From positions 1 through 36,151 of the forward strand of contig JAJYUJ010000026.1 of assembly GCA_021792615.1 (NCBI GenBank): a stretch of DNA of 36,151 nt. The letters are read 5' to 3'. Made by a program: the position numbers and the translations under genes. This DNA comes from a bacterium (GTDB lineage: Bacteria > JAMCPX01). Of this stretch, positions 33,167 to 36,151 are shown piece after piece; within the stretch, counting starts at the first letter, position 1; the number at the start of each line of letters is the position of its first letter. The notes under the pieces are model-generated. The model did no database searches, was not told where the DNA came from, and saw nothing but the letters and a program-made list of their open reading frames with translations.

Positions 33167-33192
33167 TCCAGGGGTGAATAGTAACCCCTGGA
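33167..33192. repeat. 9-bp stem-loop between acylase and barrel genes
   Basis: TCCAGGGGT and ACCCCTGGA enclose an 8-nt loop in the 87-bp gap. No T-run follows. It may tune readthrough or protect the upstream message. Confidence 0.45.
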
Positions 33193-33214
33193 GAAAACAC
33201 GGACAAACGACTGA

Positions 33215-33811
33215 ATGAAGAAAATATCTGCAATAGCAGTAATAGTGTTTTTGCTACTCATGAACGTGACGAAGGCATTAGCCGGCACCCTCACCGTTTC
33301 TTCCGATAATCTTAATTTTTCACAGCCCCTGCAGGTGCTTTCGGACCCATCGACAACATTGCAGCTTGCGTATGATTTCAATATCTATCATCATTTTATT
33401 TGTATGGACTTGAGAGGAAGAACGGCGCAGCAGTCGGGAAATCAGACTCTCCAGGTAAATACCGGCGACGATATTGCCGTTGACAGGATAACCATTCTGC
33501 CCTCGTTCGATGCCGGTGTAAAAATAAAATTGCTCAACAATTACCCTCTTGCCCCTTACGTATTCTCTCTTATAAATTATACGACACTCAATGCAACCGC
33601 TGAGAATGCGAATGGCCGGACAACAAGCGATATCTCGGCTTTCGGACTGAAGGCAGGCATGGGTATGGACATACTGCTCAGCTCGCAACTGCCAAGCTGG
33701 TTATTCAATGTGGACATGGGTTATGAGTACCTGCCCATAACACTGCCGGCGGCAGGAACGATTAATATGAACGGCATATTCCTCAGTCTGGGATTCGGGC
33801 TGAGTTTTTGA
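33215..33811 (+). CDS. Small outer-membrane beta-barrel-like protein
   Basis: This 198-residue protein has a Sec signal peptide (MKKISAIAVIVFLLLMNVTK, cleavage near ALA-G at 23-24). The mature part alternates polar and hydrophobic residues in strand-like blocks and ends with a terminal Phe (LSLGFGLSF), the usual outer-membrane barrel signature. The size suits an eight-stranded barrel. No specific family recognised. It follows the acylase gene by 87 bp on the same strand, so the two may be co-expressed; a functional link is unproven. Confidence 0.8.
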   Translation: MKKISAIAVIVFLLLMNVTKALAGTLTVSSDNLNFSQPLQVLSDPSTTLQLAYDFNIYHHFICMDLRGRTAQQSGNQTLQVNTGDDIAVDRITILPSFDAGVKIKLLNNYPLAPYVFSLINYTTLNATAENANGRTTSDISAFGLKAGMGMDILLSSQLPSWLFNVDMGYEYLPITLPAAGTINMNGIFLSLGFGLSF

Positions 33812-33827
33812 ATACGCGCACCTTCTG

Positions 33828-33869
33828 GAGAGTTTCTGGGGGACGCTGAAAAACGAGCTTGTTCATCAT
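33828..33869 (+). pseudogene. Remnant of an IS3-family transposase (OrfB C-terminal signature)
   Basis: The forward frame reads ESFWGTLKNELVHH, then CMKVHPQV and a stop. The first 14 residues match the block around the catalytic Glu of IS3-family OrfB (typically ESFFGTLKNELVHH). Nothing recognisable flanks it, so this is a short decayed fragment between the barrel and methyltransferase genes. Confidence 0.5.
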
Positions 33870-33920
33870 TGTATGAAAGTACATCCTCAGGTCTAAGTAC
33901 ATCCCATGGATAGCCGGCCT

Positions 33921-34523
33921 TCACATCACAAACGGGATCAGCCTTTTTATTCGCTTCCTGTAGGCCGGATATATGTCCGGGAAATGCTTGCTCAGCAGCT
34001 TCTCTTCCACACCCATTTTCCAGATAATTCCGGCAAAGATCATCGCCAGTGCAACCGCTCCCCTGACTTCACCCACCGCCAAGGCTGAACCGAGAGTGGC
34101 GAACAAGTACCCCGTGTAAATGGGATGGCGGACAAACCGGTAAGGCCCGCGCATGACGATCTCGTGGTCTTTTTTGATGGTCACTGCACCGCTCCAGTTG
34201 CCCCCGAGGATCGAGCGTGCCCATATGGAGAACGCCACACCCGCGGCACAGATGACGTCGGCAACGATGCCAAGGGCGTTGCTCTGCGGCAGTATCCTGT
34301 ATCCGGCCCATCCCACCGAGAGCTGCGGGAAATACAACAGTGCAAAGACCGTGATTATCCAGACACGGGCAATCACCCTGTCGAAAAGGCCCTGCACGTA
34401 AATGTTGTCCTTGGTTTGGCGTGCTTTCAGGAGCCAGTACCCGTAGAATACGCACCAGCAAGCAGCGGTTATCGTCATAAAGTACAGGGAGCTTTCCTCA
34501 TGTGTAAACTGCATTTTACACAT
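33921..34523 (-). CDS. Isoprenylcysteine methyltransferase-like (ICMT/PEMT) membrane protein
   Basis: This 200-residue protein has about five transmembrane segments. The conserved C-terminal core is GPYRFVRHPIYTGYLFATLG, then EEKLLSKHFPDIYPAYRKRI and KRLIPFV, the SAM-binding signature of the ICMT/phospholipid methyltransferase superfamily. Bacterial members methylate lipids or small molecules; the substrate is not predictable. AGGTG lies 7 nt before the ATG at 34523. That start codon sits at the base of a perfect inverted repeat (34501-34522). Confidence 0.88.
   Translation of the reverse strand: MCKMQFTHEESSLYFMTITAACWCVFYGYWLLKARQTKDNIYVQGLFDRVIARVWIITVFALLYFPQLSVGWAGYRILPQSNALGIVADVICAAGVAFSIWARSILGGNWSGAVTIKKDHEIVMRGPYRFVRHPIYTGYLFATLGSALAVGEVRGAVALAMIFAGIIWKMGVEEKLLSKHFPDIYPAYRKRIKRLIPFVM
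34501..34522. promoter_or_regulatory. Perfect inverted repeat at the methyltransferase start codon
   Basis: TGTGTAAA (34501-34508) and TTTACACA (34515-34522) are exact complements separated by 6 nt. In mRNA this 8-bp hairpin would begin at the second base of the start codon. It could also be a DNA operator. Confidence 0.5.
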
Positions 34524-34574
34524 ATATCATCACCTGCAAAAATCATCAACCCAATAAATGCAATAAGGAGGTTT

Positions 34575-34670
34575 ATCCCGTTAGGGACTCAGCAGATGAT
34601 AATTTATACGACAATAGATTGAATATTTATTATAAAAACATCTCTATTATTCTGACATTTCTAACGGGAT
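34575..34670. repeat. 10-bp inverted repeats bounding a 96-bp AT-rich segment
   Basis: ATCCCGTTAG (34575-34584) and CTAACGGGAT (34661-34670) are perfect complements. The outer flanks also show TGCA-containing likeness. No gene lies between. It could be a small inverted-repeat element remnant. Confidence 0.45.
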
Positions 34671-34709
34671 TTATATGCAATTACCCTGTATAGTTTTCTG
34701 CAGGATATC

Positions 34710-34738
34710 TTGACAGAACATACATTATTGCGTATCTT
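34710..34738 (+). promoter_or_regulatory. Promoter of the yefM-yoeB pair
   Basis: Perfect TTGACA (34710-34715), a 17-nt spacer and TATCTT (34733-34738) lie 18 bp before the antitoxin ATG. ATAC and GTAT (34720-34723, 34732-34735) form a small dyad in the spacer that could be part of an operator. Confidence 0.6.
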
Positions 34739-34756
34739 AATACAGAGAGAAATATA

Positions 34757-34999
34757 ATGAAAACGGTTACTATTACAGAGGCACGAAAGTCGTGGTTTAA
34801 ATTGTTATATGGGGTAGCAGAGTCTCATACTCCTCTGAAGATTACAGGGAAAGAGCAGAGTGCTATTGTTGTAGGGGAAGACGATTGGCGAGCAATCGAA
34901 GAAACGCTTTACCTGCTTTCGATTCCTGGTATGCGAAAATCTATTATGAAAGGACTAAAGACCCCTGTGAATGAATGTTCCCGTAAGCTTAAGTGGTAA
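34757..34999 (+). CDS. yefM: YefM/Phd-family antitoxin
   Basis: This 80-residue protein starts MKTVTITEARKSWFKLLYGV and continues with PLKITGKEQSAIVVGEDDWR, the Phd/YefM DNA-binding fold. The C-terminal tail (from about residue 50) should wrap around and neutralise the toxin. Its last codons overlap the toxin start: the GTG at 34993 lies 7 bp before its stop ends. Antitoxin-first order and overlap are standard for this family. Confidence 0.9.
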   Translation: MKTVTITEARKSWFKLLYGVAESHTPLKITGKEQSAIVVGEDDWRAIEETLYLLSIPGMRKSIMKGLKTPVNECSRKLKW

Positions 35000-35256
35000 A
35001 GTGGAAGCTTGTGTTCACTTCACAAGCACAAAGGGATGCTAAAAAACTTGTCCGCTCCGGGCTTAAAGAGAAAGCCCAGCACATTCTTGATATTCTTGAG
35101 AAGAATCCTTTCACCACTCCCCCTTCTTATGAAAAACTCATAGGCGATCTTGAAGGTTCATATTCCCGAAGGATCAACATTCAACATAGAGTCATATATC
35201 AGGTTTTAAAAGAACGAACAGTAAAGGTGTTAAGGTTGTGGACACATTATTATTGA
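34993..35256 (+). CDS. yoeB: YoeB/Txe-family mRNA interferase toxin
   Basis: This 87-residue protein is a RelE-superfamily toxin that cuts mRNA at the ribosome. GSYSRRINIQHRVIYQV and the C-terminal LWTHYY match YoeB. The catalytic set corresponds to E47, R66, H85 and Y86 of E. coli YoeB's E46, R65, H83 and Y84, all present. The start is GTG 34993, overlapping yefM, so translation is coupled. It looks intact. Confidence 0.93.
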   Translation: MVKWKLVFTSQAQRDAKKLVRSGLKEKAQHILDILEKNPFTTPPSYEKLIGDLEGSYSRRINIQHRVIYQVLKERTVKVLRLWTHYY

Positions 35257-35434
35257 TTTTGTTCGGAATCATCAGTCCGTTCAATTAACGTTACTTTTTT
35301 GAACACGCATTGATGCTGGCCTTCTCATAGTGAAACTATCCCGACATTTTGTATATACCTTAAGAGTGGGGGTGAAAATTAGCGGGCGGGCACACAGAGA
35401 TGCTGGGTCGTGCGAACACCAGTTCAAGGCAGGG

Positions 35435-35457
35435 TGATCACAATAGGGGATCACAGT
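35435..35457. repeat. Paired GATCAC repeat, copy 1
   Basis: TGATCACAA and GGGATCACAGT form a 23-nt block containing two GATCAC words. A near copy lies at 35682-35703, and the tRNA fragment is between them. Such pairs can be recombinase arm sites, but this is inference. Confidence 0.5.
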
Positions 35458-35508
35458 GGTGAAATTCAATGACGAAAAAAACTGCTAACTCGTTGAAAAG
35501 AAAGAATA

Positions 35509-35546
35509 GCGGGGGAAGGATTTGAACCTTCGACCTTCGGGTTATG
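35509..35546 (-). other. 3' half of a tRNA-Met (fMet-like) gene, probable att site
   Basis: The minus strand reads CATAACCCGAAGGTC, then GAAGGTTCAAATCCTTC and CCCCGC: anticodon CAT and the 3' anticodon stem, the variable region, a complete T arm and the 3' acceptor strand of a tRNA-Met. Upstream of CAT the sequence no longer pairs or matches, so the 5' half is missing. Loss exactly at the anticodon loop is the classic scar of tyrosine-recombinase integration into a tRNA gene. By geometry, the intact gene and the element should lie to the right, beyond the window. This is the main content of the 512-bp protein-free gap 35257-35768. Confidence 0.75.
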
Positions 35547-35681
35547 GGTTCTAAATAGACAAAAAACATAAGGTCTTGAAAAGTAAGGTTAATTCCGTGC
35601 AAACCCTTTATTCAAGCGGATCAGCGGCCTTTTATGTGTTACTATGACTTACTACCTGTTATTACCACTTTGGCTTAATTC

Positions 35682-35703
35682 TGATCACAAAAGCGATCAC
35701 AGT
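35682..35703. repeat. Paired GATCAC repeat, copy 2
   Basis: TGATCACAA, then AAGCGATCACAGT, closely matches the block at 35435-35457 (one nt shorter). It is followed by the short direct repeat TTAATTATG twice (35703-35721). Confidence 0.5.
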
Positions 35704-35768
35704 TAATTATGCTTAATTATGTATAACGAGCAATATCAGCTTTGGTTGGCTGGTGGTTCACTTGTGAA

Positions 35769-36151
35769 TTATTGAGACTGTTTGATCAACCTAAAATTCA
35801 AGATCAATAAGAGTACCATGCCGTAAAATTGAGCAGAATAAAATGTCATTCTATAAAAGAAACTCACGGGATTACCCGGAATAAAAAAATGGGTTATATC
35901 CATGACTTTATGAAAGTAAACAGAATCGGGATCAATGGATATAAGAAATAATGCTGTTAAAAAGATTAACATCTCATAAAGAGTGTTTTTCTTTATTAGT
36001 TCTTTTATCAATACAATCAATGGCAATAACAACAATGTCAGATAGTGATCCCAGCAAATAGGTGATAAGATAAGAGACAGAATGATAAAAATGGAAAATC
36101 CTAATTCGTTGTTATAATCATACTTTCTAATGCTCACCACTAAGTACAACA
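35769..36151 (-). CDS. C-terminal part of a GT87-like polytopic glycosyltransferase (runs off the window)
   Basis: The frame is open to the window edge; the first visible codon (TTG) is most likely internal. About 126 residues are seen with several hydrophobic helices. LSPICWDHYLTLLLLPLIVL is typical of DUF2029/GT87 polyprenol-phosphate-sugar mannosyltransferases. The catalytic N-terminal loop is outside the window. AT-rich composition and position beyond the tRNA scar suggest it belongs to an acquired element. Family confidence is moderate. Confidence 0.6.
   Translation of the reverse strand, partial: LYLVVSIRKYDYNNELGFSIFIILSLILSPICWDHYLTLLLLPLIVLIKELIKKNTLYEMLIFLTALFLISIDPDSVYFHKVMDITHFFIPGNPVSFFYRMTFYSAQFYGMVLLLILNFRLIKQSQ

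Noticed and set aside
35509-35590. Complete tRNA-Met gene
   Set aside because: The 5' half, D arm and matching anticodon stem are missing; only the 3' half is present.

Overview
The window reads as chromosome from an anaerobic, deltaproteobacterium-like Gram-negative (Desulfobacterota, perhaps near Syntrophales/Syntrophorhabdales; this placement is inference). The main support is the long plus-strand operon pheA-hisC-tyrA-aroA-cmk/ispH-rpsA-sppA-ihfB, a gene order I associate with Deltaproteobacteria. Further support comes from the acyl-CoA/SCP2-thiolase/ferredoxin gene set and the secreted NHL-repeat lipoprotein. Genes in the middle are tightly packed with ATGA overlaps; both ends look more AT-rich and carry mobile-DNA debris and toxin-antitoxin (TA) pairs.

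Layout. (1) 1-4100, accessory: the 5' end of a REP-associated tyrosine transposase with its REP hairpin, a higBA TA operon with a sigma70 promoter and dyad operator, a secreted protein, a seven-repeat beta-propeller lipoprotein that probably starts at CTG, and a 139-bp MITE-like inverted repeat. (2) 4162-15788, core: a membrane diguanylate cyclase with a periplasmic CxxCH motif, coupled by ATGA to pheA, then hisC, tyrA, aroA, a fused cmk-ispH, rpsA, sppA, ihfB, a HIT hydrolase and a LapA-like membrane protein. This unit makes Phe/Tyr precursors and links nucleotide and isoprenoid synthesis to translation and nucleoid genes. (3) 15849-22936, acyl-CoA cluster: a saccharopine-dehydrogenase-like reductase on plus faces minus-strand genes running SCP2 carrier, acyl-CoA dehydrogenase, AMP-forming CoA ligase, ferredoxin-nitroreductase and SCP2-type thiolase. 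Together these could activate, oxidise and cleave a bulky lipid-like acid. (4) 23105-28858: an SDR, then a minus-strand run (hotdog thioesterase, YiiX-like peptidase, a second acyl-CoA dehydrogenase, small membrane protein, sugar-nucleotide epimerase), a flavin split-barrel protein and an MBL hydrolase. (5) 28985-34523: ankyrin protein, a V4R-like unknown, a large periplasmic penicillin-acylase-family enzyme followed by a small beta-barrel protein, an IS3 remnant and an ICMT-like membrane methyltransferase. (6) 34524-36151, accessory: inverted repeats, a YefM-YoeB TA pair, a 3' half of a tRNA-Met gene that looks like an integration (att) scar flanked by paired GATCAC repeats, and the C-terminus of a GT87-like glycosyltransferase running off the end.

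No CRISPR array, rRNA or complete tRNA was seen. The strongest items for a second look are the Cmk-IspH fusion, the heme-motif cyclase coupled to aromatic amino-acid synthesis, the SCP2/nitroreductase/thiolase cluster, and the tRNA-Met att scar with its repeats.
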